The notes under the pieces were generated by a model that did no database searches, was not told the DNA's origin, and was given only the letters and a program-made list of their open reading frames with translations. Shown one piece after another: positions 48,938 through 60,517 of a stretch of DNA of 64,000 bases. Positions within the stretch are counted from its first letter, which is position 1, and every line of letters begins with the position of its first letter. The translations under genes and the position numbers were made by a program. Origin of the DNA: Anaeramoeba flamelloides (taxonomy: Eukaryota > Metamonada > Anaeramoebidae). The DNA lies in the NCBI GenBank assembly GCA_027625915.1, contig JANTQA010000032.1, positions 9,982,001-10,046,000 on the forward strand, written 5' to 3'.

Positions 48938-51900
48938 GACTTATTTTTATTCAAAAAAATATTAAAAATGTGTTTATTATTCATAGAGGATTATTTTAAT
49001 ACCTGAATTCTTCCAAGATTATTTACATTAAAATTAAATGTAAAGACTAGTATTTGTATTATTAGAATGAATTAAATAAACTTTTGGAAAATTTATTTTA
49101 TAATAAATAAAGAGATTTTTATCTAATTAAAAATTAAAAATTATGATCTTTGTTTTATTTTAATTAGGATAAAAATTTTCAATCTTTACATTTTATTTTA
49201 ACAATTATTCAACAAATCTTGAAATTATAAAATTAAAATAATTTTTGATTTTGAAAGTTAAAAATATTTCTTTTTTATGATTGATTAACTACTATTTTAC
49301 TTTGAATTTTTTGATTTGGGAATTTTATTTAAAAAACCATACCCTCTTTTAACTAATGTGGTTTCATTTAGTTATCAAAATAAAACAAATTCACAGATTT
49401 TATCAACTTTATACTTCAAAATAAATTTACGATTATTAGAGAAGATCATTTTTTCCAATTTATTAATTTTTTTTTTTTTGATTGTTTTGTGGGGTAGTTT
49501 TGTTGTTAGGATTTCGAATTAGATTTATTAGAATGTGTTGGTTTTTATTAGTTGTGAGTTTTCAAAAGTGATCGGTTTAAGGGACTAGTAACTCTTTTAA
49601 ATTCTTATTCCTAATTTGATTTTTTATTTTTTTAAAAATAAATTTGAAATTTAAAACCTTATAATAAACAACTGAAAAAAGTACTCATCTTTAGAGATGA
49701 ATTATCATTTTTAAAAGAATTCATTATCCTCAATTGAAATTTTCATTCAATAGATCTGATCCTTTTATCTTGTTTTTTGGATCAAATTAGAAAAAGAAAA
49801 ATTTGCAAATATTTATATTTTTTAGAAATCTCGCTTTCACTAATTCCTGAGATCTGTAAAGGCAAATAAAATTGAAACTTTAATCTTATTTTAAAAATTC
49901 CATAACTATAAATCATATACAGAATCATTGAAGAACCAGAAAAAAATGATCTTCTATTTTATTCACATTTTTTTTTTAATTTCTGAAATATAAAATATTA
50001 GATAATATTCTTTTCCATATATCAAGAGTAAATATAAGGAACTATTTTCGTTAATATCGGTTCTTTGATAATATCTATCATTTTTTTATCATTAGAATTA
50101 TTTATTTGTATTTTTTGCTTTGAATTTGTTTTATTTGAATGAAAACAGTTAAAAAATTAAGAAATAATTATAAAGACTATATGATAGATCTAAAAACTAT
50201 TTTGTTGTTAGTCCACTGGAAGAATTAAAATTGGGTTAAAATTATTGTTTATATATAATCAAATTAAAAAATTTTTCTTTAGATTATAAGTTGAATTTTT
50301 CAGGTGATAAAAAAATAATTTGGGAGAATTTTTAATTCCTTTGTTTGGTTCTTTTTCTCAGATTTTTATATTCAATAAAAAGAAAAAATTGATTTAAACT
50401 GTTTTTTGATTAAAATTATATTATTATAAGTTTTAAATTATTTTTTTATTTTTTTCCATTTAAGTAGATTTTTTATACTGGGTTAATTCAGAACTTAGTG
50501 ATTGCATTTTTAAAGTGAATTTTAGTACAGTTCCTTTTACAGACCAAAAAGTTTCTTTCTTCTTTCACTAAAATATTTTTGTCGTTGATAATTCAGAAAT
50601 AATTGAATTTTGAACTTTTGAAAAATAAGAAAACTTTATCAAATTTTGAAAAACAAAAATTTATTTTTGAAAATAGCATTAAAAGAACGTTTGATTTTGA
50701 AGTAATCAGATTGTTACACCATTTTTCAATTTAAGATGTGGTAAAATTTTTTTGAATTATATATTAAATTTACTTTAAGATTTTTTTTATGTTCATTCAA
50801 CCCTTACAAGTTTTTACAATTAATATATTGAAAACCTGAAATGAAAAAATTTTTGCTGATTTTCATTTTTCCCAAGCAGTTTTTGATATCTATAAGTGAA
50901 GCAATAGATTTAAATTGGACAACTTTATAATTAATTTTAAAGTGGTTCCGAAAGTTATTTTATTTAAATCAATTATTTTACTCTTTTTTGGACGATAAAA
51001 AAACTTTCGTTGAGTATTGGAAATTTTAAAGAATCTCAAAAACTTAAATCTTGTGGAGTGCAAGGCTGAAATTTCAAAAAAGTCTTGAAAGTGTTATGAT
51101 GGATTGTAATCTTTATGTTGGGAAATCAAAATAATTTTAAAATTTAAAGACACCAAAGTAACATAAGGCAGAGTGTTTTTTCAACTTTTTTCAAAATCTA
51201 ACAATCTGTTTATTTGACCAATTGAATTTTTAGAGAATATTATGCCCTGTATAACCCAGCTGATTGACCTTCAGTTATAATACACTTTAATTTTAGATTT
51301 CTTATCGAAAGAGGTTAATCCCTTAAATATGTTTTCTTATTTCAAATTATTGTCTCTTCCTGAAATAACAGTAATAAAAAAAAAAACATCACAAAAAATA
51401 TCAACGATCTCTCTGTACCAATCTCCAAGGGTAAAAAGTAAAAAGACAATACTCTTTTTTTTTTAAAACAGGATTTATTTCAAGGAGAATTTACCATGAC
51501 GAAAGAACGAAAATTGTTTGTGTTGTGTTTTCAAGTGTTCGCTTGGAGAATTTTTACAATTAAATTTGAAAGAACAGATATTTGAAAAATTACAAATAAT
51601 AAAATTTTCATATTTGTTTGATTCTAAAAATAAAGCGAGTAGTAAACAAAATGGTTGCAAAAAGGACATCTATGAGAGGAGTGTTTGTTATTTGATATGA
51701 TTTGCTAGGTCAGATTTTCTGTTTTTCCAGTTATTATTCAAACTGCAAAAACATTTATAAAAAGTATTTTTCGATTTCCAAAGAGTAAAAAAGAGTTGAA
51801 AATCAACAAAAAAATCTCAAAAATTAAGACCTTTAACGACTTGTAACTAATCACGTGCACAAGAAAAGAATTCACTCAAGAATAGATTATTTTTTCACAA

Positions 51901-52013
51901 AATCATTTTTGTAAAGTTTTACTTTTCTCGACAAACCTTGACAGAAATTTACAATCACATTAATAATCTCTCCTCGGCTAACCAAAAAAAAAAAAAAAAA
52001 CAAAAACCAAACC

Positions 52014-53600
52014 ATGGACTCAAATAAAGAGAATAGTATTAACGAACAATTGGAAGACATAACATCACCAACCATTAATTCCATTTTAAATGAGATTAGC
52101 TCTGAATCAGAACCAACATCCAACTCTGATCAAAACAATAACGGTTCTGGGCCAAGCTCGATTTTCGGATCTTCTGAAGATCAAAATCTTCTTAAAGAGC
52201 ATGGGAACAACAAACCCAAATACAACGAAGGCAGCGAGAAAGGCAAAAAGGCCTTGAGGCTGACATTATTAAGGGTACTTCAAATGGGTGTCGGCTTCTC
52301 GATTGTCTTTTCTGCATTCAATTCGACACAAAATTTAATGACTCGGATCCATGGCTCGTATGGCTACCGTTCTTTGGCCATTTTGTATTCTGTGTTTGGG
52401 TTTTCAAATTTGTTCATTCCTCCTGTTATAATAAAAATCGGCGCCAAGATTTCAATGGTTCTCGGTGCAATTTTTTATGTCTTGTATATCGTCTCCAACA
52501 TCAAGTTTGTTCCCTTTTTTTACTATCTGGCATCGGGGTTCCTTGGCCTTGGTGGCTCTCTCATATGGGGCGGCAATGGCGCGTATATTGTGCAGGTCTC
52601 GGAGAAGCACCAACTGGGGCTAGTGTCCGGCGTCTTTTGGGGGATGTTCCAGTGTAACCAAATCATTGGAAACTTATTAGCTGCAATTATAATCAACGCG
52701 GGCAAATCGGATTCCATTCTTTTTATGATCCTTTCGTGCGTTGGCGCATTTGGATGGGTGTTTTTACTCTTTTTACCAAATACCAAGAAAAGACAAAGGA
52801 AAAACGACAATGCGGATTTTGAATCAGAAAAGACCCAGAAGAGCCAAAACGATGAAAATTTAAAAAGTTCAATTCCAAGTGAAAGTGAAGGTGAAGGCGG
52901 AGGCGGAAGTGGGAAAGAGAAAAGAAATGAGATCAGCAAAGCAAAAGCAAAAGTAAAAGCAAAAGGAGACTCACAACCAAAAAGCAAAAGCAAGTTAAAA
53001 GAAAATCTAATGATGACTTTTAGGTTATTTACGGAAAAAAGAATGAAGTATTTAATTTTAATCCAAATATTTTCTGGTATTACCCAATCAATCTACTTTG
53101 GCGTAGTGCCTTCGAAAATCGAAAAAAAATGGCTTTCCTATGTAATGACTGTATTTGGTGTCATTGATGTTCTTGGTGGTGTCATAAATGGAAAGCTCTC
53201 CGACAATATAGGCAAATGGCCAATTATCATCGCTGCGTCTATTGCGAACATCGCTGGTGGCGTTATAATATTGTTTGCATCAAAGAAGAGAATATGGCTA
53301 TACTTCCTCGGGCAAGCCTTTTTTGGTTATTCGGATTCAGGGTTTAATACTCAAATTTATTCAATACTGGGGCTATTGTTTAATAACAATGAAGAATCCG
53401 CCTTTGCAATGTTTAGATTGTTACAGAGTTTGTCAACAGCAGCAGTTTTTTATTACGGAAACTATTTGAGTTTGTTTCAAAATATATGTATATTATGGGC
53501 TTTTCTTTTAACAGGTCTCGTCTTTTTGTTCTATCTAGATTTTAAAGTTGAGAAAATAGATCAGAAAAAAAGAAAAAAATATAAATCTATCCAAGACTAA
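52014..53600 (+). CDS. UNC93-like major facilitator superfamily protein
   Basis: Single-exon 528-aa polytopic membrane protein. The first 75 residues are hydrophilic, acidic and Asn/Ser-rich. TM1 begins near residue 84 and contains FSAFNSTQNLMT, the family's typical first-helix pattern. TM segments follow at about 119-140, 143-165, 168-190, 205-228 and 235-255. A charged cytoplasmic loop (256-335) is rich in Lys, Ser and Gly. The second half has TM segments at about 345-362, 375-392, 402-422, 428-446, 468-482 and 488-508, and the tail is basic. UNC93 proteins include regulators of potassium channels and of receptor trafficking as well as orphan transporters, so the substrate is unknown. The ATG at 52014 follows a poly(A) run and is the first in frame. 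No intron signal is seen. The family call is firm; the function is not. Confidence 0.88.
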   Translation: MDSNKENSINEQLEDITSPTINSILNEISSESEPTSNSDQNNNGSGPSSIFGSSEDQNLLKEHGNNKPKYNEGSEKGKKALRLTLLRVLQMGVGFSIVFSAFNSTQNLMTRIHGSYGYRSLAILYSVFGFSNLFIPPVIIKIGAKISMVLGAIFYVLYIVSNIKFVPFFYYLASGFLGLGGSLIWGGNGAYIVQVSEKHQLGLVSGVFWGMFQCNQIIGNLLAAIIINAGKSDSILFMILSCVGAFGWVFLLFLPNTKKRQRKNDNADFESEKTQKSQNDENLKSSIPSESEGEGGGGSGKEKRNEISKAKAKVKAKGDSQPKSKSKLKENLMMTFRLFTEKRMKYLILIQIFSGITQSIYFGVVPSKIEKKWLSYVMTVFGVIDVLGGVINGKLSDNIGKWPIIIAASIANIAGGVIILFASKKRIWLYFLGQAFFGYSDSGFNTQIYSILGLLFNNNEESAFAMFRLLQSLSTAAVFYYGNYLSLFQNICILWAFLLTGLVFLFYLDFKVEKIDQKKRKKYKSIQD

Positions 53601-53643
53601 TTATTTTTTAAAATGATTTTTTTTATTATGCTCTCCCATATTC

Positions 53644-53666
53644 CATGCATGCATGCATGCATGCAC
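53644..53666. repeat. (CATG)n tetranucleotide tract
   Basis: About five CATG units just 44 nt after the UNC93-like stop codon. It is self-complementary and could form a hairpin at the transcript end. Confidence 0.9.
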
Positions 53667-54064
53667 ATACTAATAATTTATCGAAATTATTAAAGTATGT
53701 CATAGATAAAAATAAATACGATGTTTGGTTCGTTATATTTAGTTATCGGGATATATTTACATATACATTTAATATACATTTAATACTATGTTTATATAAT
53801 CGTGTCCAATATATTAACTAAAACTAAATTAATATCTTATTTTTATTTAGAAAATAATTTTTTGAGATTTTATGATTTAAACAAATTTTTTGTTTGATAA
53901 TTTTAATAATAATTTTAAATTATCCTTTTCATTTTGTCTTTTATCTTTTGCCCTTTGCTTTCTGTTTTCTTTTAGATCCAAAAAAAGTTTTTTTTTTTTT
54001 TATTGTAATTTAAGGGAGGAGTGATAGAATTCTTCTTGTTTGCTTTTAGGTTTTCCAGAATTTA

Positions 54065-54420
54065 AAAGAATTGAGTAAAATCTATTTGATTTTTCTCTAT
54101 TCTTTTGAATCCTGGAAAAGCCCGGTTAGGTTTTTTTGAGTTTTCTGTTTATTTGTGAAGTGTTCTAGGTTTTTTTGAGGTTTTCTATTTCATTTCGAAA
54201 ATCTATTGATTTTCGTGAGGTTTTTTTTACTTTTCGAATAAACCGGAAATTTATTAAAATTTTCTTTTTATTTCAAAAAGTAAAAAAAACCAAGAACACT
54301 TACAAATAAATAAAAAACTTAAAAAAACCTAACGAAAATCAATAGATTTTACATATAAAACCAAAAACCCCAAGAAAAGCTCGGCACTCTACCGCACTTG
54401 ACGGCACTTCCTGAATTCCT
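54065..54420. repeat. Foldback (tandem hairpin) repeat, copy 2
   Basis: Longer copy of the element at 12600-12860. Shared blocks include TATTTGTGAAGTGTTCTAGG, ACGAAAATCAATAGATTT and the terminal CTCGGCACTCTACCGCACTT. The central hairpin pairs TTTTTTTTACTTTTCGAATA (54221-54240) with TTTTTATTTCAAAAAGTAAA (about 54266-54285). Additional inverted blocks (GTTAGGTTTTTTTGAG against CTTAAAAAAACCTAAC) extend the fold over most of its length. Confidence 0.65.
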
Positions 54421-55009
54421 AAACTTGAATTTAGAAATTGTAAAATAAGTTTTTTTTTTACATTTTTATTGTATTTAGTTTTAGTTATTGATCAAGTTGT
54501 GTTTTTTCCTTATTTTGTAAAATATTAATTTAGATTGCTTTTTTTCGTTTTTATTGTATTTAAAATACTAAGCCCCAATTCAAAGATTTATCAAACCATA
54601 ATTCAATTTTGAAAAGAAAAAAAAATCTGATTTAATCAATTTGAGAAGAAATAACAAATTAGAATCATTCATGAATTGAAACTTTATCAATTGTTTATAA
54701 ATATATATACTCACACTGGCAAAAATTAAATAATCATTAATACTAATATATTATCGGTGTGTTGAAATTTTTAGAGAGAGAGTAAAGCATAAAAATAATT
54801 TGGTTAATTTGTAAAAATTCTAGTAAATGTATTGATAGATTAAATATTAGATACCAGTAACTAATTTTATTTGAGTTATTTTATTTTGAACAGTTGGGCG
54901 TTACCCGTATCATCGATATTTGAAAAAAAAAATGATCGAGTCAAAGAGTTAGGTAATTTCAAATATCAAATGAAAACAAAAAACGAAAAGATGAAAAAAT
55001 GATTATAAT

Positions 55010-55925
55010 TTATTTATTTATTTTGAGAAAGGAGTAATCAAAGAAAATTTACTAAATAAAAAAAGGGAAGAAGAAAAATAAATAAAACATTAAAGTAAAA
55101 AAAAATGTTATATCATTTACATGACCAAATTAAAAATTATCCACGTCCTGAAACAGGAGGAGTAAAAACCCAATAGAAAGTAATTAATAATAAGATTCCA
55201 CAAACTAGGATTTATAAAATGGTATTACCTGAGTCCGAAAAGTGGGACACTATGTACCCGAATTTGTATATTTTTATACTATTTTAGGAATTTTTTATTT
55301 TCAATTTTTTATTTTCATTTTTTCTTTATTACCTTAAGTTTTCTAACCATAAAAGCTTTGATGAAAAATTCTCGACAAGAAAAATAAATTTTGTAATTTT
55401 GATTAACCAGATTAAGGAGCTTTTGGGTATTTTTTCTAAGGATAACATTTTTATATAAGTTTTTTTCTAAAATTTTTGCTATTTTTTTTTTTTTTTCATT
55501 TGATTCTGATAAATTTATATCTTTCACAATACCCAATAAAGTGATTTATATTTTCATAATATTGAGTACAATAATCACATTTTTTGCATTTTTCTTTTTT
55601 TTTTAAATGTATCATATTCTGATTTCTTTTTTAAGGCATATGAGTATCTATTTAGTCCGTTCGTTAAAGTGCGAAATTTTAGAAAAGTAGTACTGGATTT
55701 AAATTTAAGATGGTTTATTATTTTAAAGTTAAAATTTTCATTTTTAATAATTTTATAATATTCTTTAATTTTCCAACTTTGATTGTTTTTTAAAATATTA
55801 AAGCATTGTTTTTTTATCTTAATTTTTAATTTATTAATATTTTTTGTTTTCCAAACATTTATTTCTTTGTTTGGATAAAAAATGATTTTCATATTTCTCA
55901 AAAATTAAAATTATTTCAAATTTGA
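55010..55925 (-). mobile_element. Non-LTR retrotransposon (LINE), 5'-truncated 3' end
   Basis: Minus strand. The coding remnant runs from about 55901 down to 55500. It carries RTLTNGLNRYSYALKKKSEY and, in an adjacent frame after an A-rich run, C-x2-C-x8-H-x4-C within CDYCTQYYENINHFIGYCER. A CCHC block like this after the reverse transcriptase is the usual C-terminal signature of many LINE ORF2 proteins. The reverse transcriptase and endonuclease are absent. The 3' untranslated part (55010-55440) matches 18183-18630 closely, and the copy ends in an (AAAT)-type tail on the minus strand. The frame change within the A run (about 55600) shows it is dead. Confidence 0.75.
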
Positions 55926-57547
55926 ATGAAATTTTCTATTTGTGGTTATTGGAACTGTTTTAACGGGGTGGAAATTTTTGAATTTTACTTTATCTATAAA
56001 TTTCTTTCGAAATAATTAGAGTTCCGATTTTGATTCGTTTTGGAAAAAAAATATTATAGGCCCCTACGACCCAAAAAACACTAAAAATGGAAAACTGATC
56101 AAATACTTTCCATTAACACAATTAAAAAAACTAAATGAAAAAATAAAAAATAATAAAGTGTGAATTTAACTTTTTCTGGGGAAAATTTTGTGTCAAAAAT
56201 TTTGAATTCAAACTTGAAATTATGTAAATTTTTAGATACACTCTCTTGTTTTAACTCATTTACTAAAACAAATTCTAAATTGTAGGAATTTTCTTTTCAC
56301 AAAAGGGACTAATTTGGTCTTCAAATGTTTTTTTTAATTTTAAATGGTAAAATTAAAAAAAGGTTAAACTAAAAGGATAAACTCTCTGGAAAACCATTCT
56401 AATTTAATATATTAACTTATTCTGTGATTTCTAAAATTTCTCAGCCCCTTTTTTCAAAAAAAATATAAAAAAGTGCACATTAATTTCAAAAAATATTTTC
56501 GATATTCAAAAGTTGAGAGTGTTTTTATTCTAAAAAAATTAATTCCAGTGTTTAATTGAATTAAGTTATAAACTTAATTTCGAAAAATATTAATCAGAAA
56601 AAAATAGTGCTTAATTTTATTCAGGACATATTTTTTATTTATTCCAATTAATTATCAAAAAATTCGATTAAAATTCAATTGTTAGTCGATATATATGTAG
56701 TTTTAAATTGTAATTTTCCAGAGAATATAATAATTCTTGTGCGTTAATAATTATCAAATATTTTTTTAAAAAAATAAAATAAAAAAATATTTTGGTTTAT
56801 TATAATTTAAGGGGTGTATATTATACTGCAAATGCCGTTTTACTTAAATTTGCATTCGAGAATTTTTAAGTGTAAGATCATAGATTTCATAATTATTCAA
56901 TCAAAAGCTATATATATATATATATTTTTTTATGTTAAAAAAACAAAAACAAAAAATAAAGTGATTAAGATTGGGTATTTCAAACATTTTTTTGTAGAGA
57001 GGGGGTTAAACGAAAAATATTTAATAATAATGTAAATTTGAATTATGGATCTTGATAGTGTATAATTCTTTTTATAATAAAACTTATAACGGTGTTCTTT
57101 TTAGATTTTCAAGAAAGACCCATTGGGGTGTGTATAATACCAGAACTAAAAATTACCAGTTTTTTATAAATTTTCAATCATGTTAGCAGACTTTATTGTT
57201 TATTTCTGTTTGGATTTTTACTAATTTTTAGGATTTAAAATAAGTTTTTGGAAAATTATTAAATTCATTTTTTTTTTTTTTTACTAAAGATATAAAATAA
57301 AATTGGAGTGAGAATTTTAGGATGTCAACAAAAACCAAACAATTTAACATTTTCCAAAACGGGAAAATAATTCATCACATCACTTCCTTGCTACGCTTTA
57401 TAATACCATATTATAAATAACATGTGTTTTTAACTATAACTAATTAAAAAATTTTTCCTTGGGGCAAAATATCTTGGCTTGTTGTGGAATTAAAAAAAAA
57501 ACAAATCAAAAGCATAAAAAAAACATAGAATCAATTTATATATGTTT

Positions 57548-58095
57548 TTAAATATAAACTAAAATTCAAAATTTTCGACACAGCTAAAACGTTCCAAACA
57601 ATCACAATAATACAATTTCATTGAAATTTGAGATAATTTTGATTTTTTGTAAAATATGAAAATCATTTTTTCATCTTTTAATTTTTGTTTTCATTTCATT
57701 GTTTGAATTACGTAATTTATTTCATCCATCAAAATTTTTCTACAAGGTTTATATTATGTTAAAGTCAAGTTATTCCAAATAAAAGAACTCAAATAAAATT
57801 AGTTGTTAGTATCTAACCATTTGATCGATCAATATTCCTAATAGAATTTCAACAAATTTACTAATGTATTTTTTTGTTTTGCTCTCTCCAAAATTTTTAA
57901 CACACCCTAGATTTATTTGTATTGATAATTATTTATTTATTGTTTTGTGAGTATTGTAATTTATAAATAAGTGTTAACATTTCAATTAGTGAATGGTTCT
58001 AATTTGGTATTTCTTCTTGAATTGATTAAATAAGTTTTTTTTTTCACAAATCAAATTTTGGTGTGTTAAAAATTTTGAATTGGGGTTTATTTTTG
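57548..58095 (+). mobile_element. Family-I MITE, copy E (best preserved)
   Basis: Left end AACTAAAATTCAAAATTTTC and right end TTAAAAATTTTGAATTGGGG are inverted repeats of about 25 nt around a ~500-bp interior with no open frame. It has the landmarks CCATTTGATCGATCAATATT and ATTTCAATTAGTGAATGGTT that also occur in copies A, C and D. This is the best reference copy for the family. Confidence 0.7.
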
Positions 58096-58767
58096 TCAAT
58101 AATTGTGAAGATCTGGTGTGTTTAAATTGTAATTTTTTGAAAAAAAAACCAGATTAAATTTTTTTTTTCACTTTTAGGAATAAATTCATTTGATCTTAAC
58201 AAAAATATTGTAATTGGGATGAAATTTTTATTTTTTCACTTTTCAACAAAAAAAAAATAATTAGATTTAACAAATATTCAAAATAAACTAAATTTCATAA
58301 TAAATGGCTCAATTTTTTTTTTATTTTGTTTTACTTTTTTTTATTTTATTTTTAGACAATTCGCAAATATTTTTTGTATATAGAACCGAATACTGAAATA
58401 GTAATTTTTTTATTATAATAGATAACTTCAATTGATAATAATATTTATTTTCAAAATTTGATATTTAATAGGCCAATGATTTTGAAAAGAGGTTTATTAC
58501 AAAATTTCTGAAATAAAAGTTTTTAATATTTTTTTATCCATTTTCCATTAATTCAAGATCTACCTCAAATGTGAATTTGAATCTGAGAAAAGTGTGTGTA
58601 TTATTCTTATTTACATATAGTGAAGTCTAAAAAAAAAACTTGGGTTGCTTGTATTTAAGATTTTAAAGCAATAAAATTTCGGTTAATTAACTTTTTTGCA
58701 ATTCTTAAAAGTTTTTCAATAAACAGGATCTTAGTTCACCCAATATACACTTTTTTTCCAATAAAAA

Positions 58768-58787
58768 GGGGGGGTGGGGGTGGGGGG
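58768..58787 (+). other. G-rich tract, G-quadruplex candidate
   Basis: Three G runs (7, 5 and 6) separated by single T residues. The 7-G run can supply two G triplets, so a four-stranded G-quadruplex is possible. It is the most extreme G-rich stretch in a window that is otherwise overwhelmingly A and T. Confidence 0.7.
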
Positions 58788-59164
58788 TCAAAAAGATAGG
58801 AGGAAGATAAATTACAATCTTATTTCTTTAAAATCGTTCTCTAAAAAAAAAGAAAAATGGTTAAAAAATTTTCTAATTTATTATATTCACTATTAGGAAA
58901 TTTTTCCAAAAGGTTAAAGTTAACTTTTAGTCTATTTATATCATTGTATTATAAAGCGCACCAATGAAGTGATATATTGAATTATTTTATACATTTGGGA
59001 AAATGTTAAATTTTTTGACTTTTGTTCCTATCCCAAAATTCTATTATCACATTTTATTACATATTTTCAGTAAAAAAAAATTTAATTTAATTAAATAATT
59101 ATTTAGATGATATACTTTGAATACTAAATATCAATTATTCAGTAAAAATAAAAACTACTATTTG

Positions 59165-59370
59165 TTCGAAAATAAATGTAACAAAATTTTCATTCAGCTT
59201 TTCAAAAAAAGATTTTAAATATAAAGTGTTGAAAAATTTCAAAATTTTAAGATCAATTTAAATTATTTTTTACCTTTATGAAATTTAGTTCTTTGATGAT
59301 TAATTTTAATTATTGGTTGATGTTGATTTTTTGGAAAGCTGAGTCTAAACTTTGATTCATTTATTTTGCA
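59165..59370. mobile_element. Family-IX palindromic MITE
   Basis: Left AATTTTCATTCAGCTTTTCA (about 59188-59207) is the near inverse of right TTTGGAAAGCTGAGTCTAAA (about 59331-59350). Other copies: about 41145-41360 (intronic), and right-end pieces GGGAAAGCTGAATATAATTT near 7820 and AAAGCTGAATGAAAATTTTG near 8120. It is non-coding. Confidence 0.5.
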
Positions 59371-59484
59371 ACAAATAGTATTCTTTTTTTGTTCAAATTA
59401 AAAATTTCTAAAAAAAGTGAAAATTTTTACTCGATGGTCTGCACCCTTAACATTTAAAGCAAATAAATATCCGAAAGAAAATTC

Positions 59485-59570
59485 ACCAATAAAGGAGCAT
59501 TCTGGATCCGGTTAAACCAGTACAACAGAGTTCACAACTCTGGTACCGAAGGCTAAAGATGTGATTTCCT
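59485..59570 (-). other. tRNA-like GC-richer island (possible SINE head)
   Basis: On the minus strand: TAGCCTTCGGTACC (A-box-like), then a perfect 5-bp stem CAGAG/CTCTG around loop TTGTGAA (anticodon position GUG if real), then TTGTACTGGTTTAACCGG (B-box-like). T-arm and acceptor pairing are poor, so a functional tRNA-His is unlikely. The order and several blocks (TCTGNTGTAC) match the patch at 13150-13215, which favours a shared tRNA-derived family. A short open frame on the other strand is the alternative. Confidence 0.3.
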
Positions 59571-60310
59571 CTCAAACTACTAATCAATCAACTTTCAAAA
59601 AAAAAAAATGTTACAAAAAGAGAAAAAAGTTGTATTTCTTTAACAGTAAATAAGCAAATTGAAAAGCCAAAAACTTATAAAATTTAGACTCACATTGTGA
59701 AAGGTCAAGAAGTTATTTCCTTCGAATCAACAATTTTGGAAAAGGCTTTTTATCCTTTCTGTTTCGTTAAATAAATTTGAAAAAATTAGGTATTTGTTGC
59801 GAAAAAAAAAAAAAAAAGTATTTAGTCTGTTAAAGCACTAATTTGGTCTAAAAAAAAAGTTACAAACAAAAAATGAAGTGGAAGATCTAAATTGCAATTC
59901 AATTCTTCAAAATTAGAATTTGATGTGATTGTTGGCACAAAAAACAAAAAAAAATCAAAAAAGTTTTGTAAAAAAAGTTTATTGAAAAGAAAATCTTTTT
60001 GAGAAAAGAATAAAACAATTTGAGAATCCAAATTGCTCTTTATTTCTTCCCAAACTTTAAAAGTCATGTTTTTAAATTTTTAAAAGAGAATATAGAATAG
60101 ATATTTAGAAAAGAAAAAGAAGAGTCTAGAAAAAAAAATTAAGAAATCTAAAAAAAAAAGTAAAAAAAAGCAAGTCTATTAGATTTTTTGTCAAGTATGT
60201 ATAAAATTAATTTGAGAGTGTGTTTGTTAAAAATAGGTTTTAGGGACTTTTTCTAAATTTTTCAAATTTTTCCCCAAAGCAAATTTTAAGGGTAAATCTC
60301 ACAAACTTTT

Positions 60311-60344
<34 letters not shown>

Positions 60345-60517
60345 TTTTTTTGTTTTTTCGAAAAAATTTGCAAGATTTATTCACAAATTGAAATAAACCA
60401 AGTGTTTTCTTGATTTTATACAATTTGTTAACACAGCCACTCAAGAAGAAAAATCTTTTGAGATTTTTCTGAAAAAAGAAAAAGATAAAAATAAAAAGAA
60501 AAAAGGTAATTCGCGAT

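Larger units (their letters stand above)
45988..52013. other. Gene-free stretch with microsatellites and repeats
   Basis: Six kb between two plus-strand genes. It contains a small hairpin (46363-46447), (CA)n at 47025-47056, (TA)n at 47123-47151, a family-II repeat (48120-48640) and a 207-bp TIR element (48731-48937). I see nothing convincing between about 48950 and 52013. The overlapping small frames at 51475-51700 on both strands match no family I know. Confidence 0.5.
53601..60517. other. Gene-free stretch rich in repeats
   Basis: Convergent region between the UNC93-like gene (+) and the bZIP gene (-). It holds a (GCAT)n tract, foldback copy 2 (54065-54420), a truncated LINE (55010-55925), family-I MITE E (57548-58095), a G-rich tract (58768-58787), a family-IX MITE (59165-59370) and a tRNA-like island (59485-59570). 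Between 55930 and 57540 I see only AT-rich sequence. Confidence 0.55.

Noticed and set aside
52523-52993. Minus-strand frame of 156 codons
   Set aside because: Antisense of the UNC93-like gene; proline/serine-rich with no domain.
60314-60358. Long T tract as a terminator of the bZIP gene
   Set aside because: Similar T and A tracts occur throughout the window, in introns and deserts, so it carries no specific signal.
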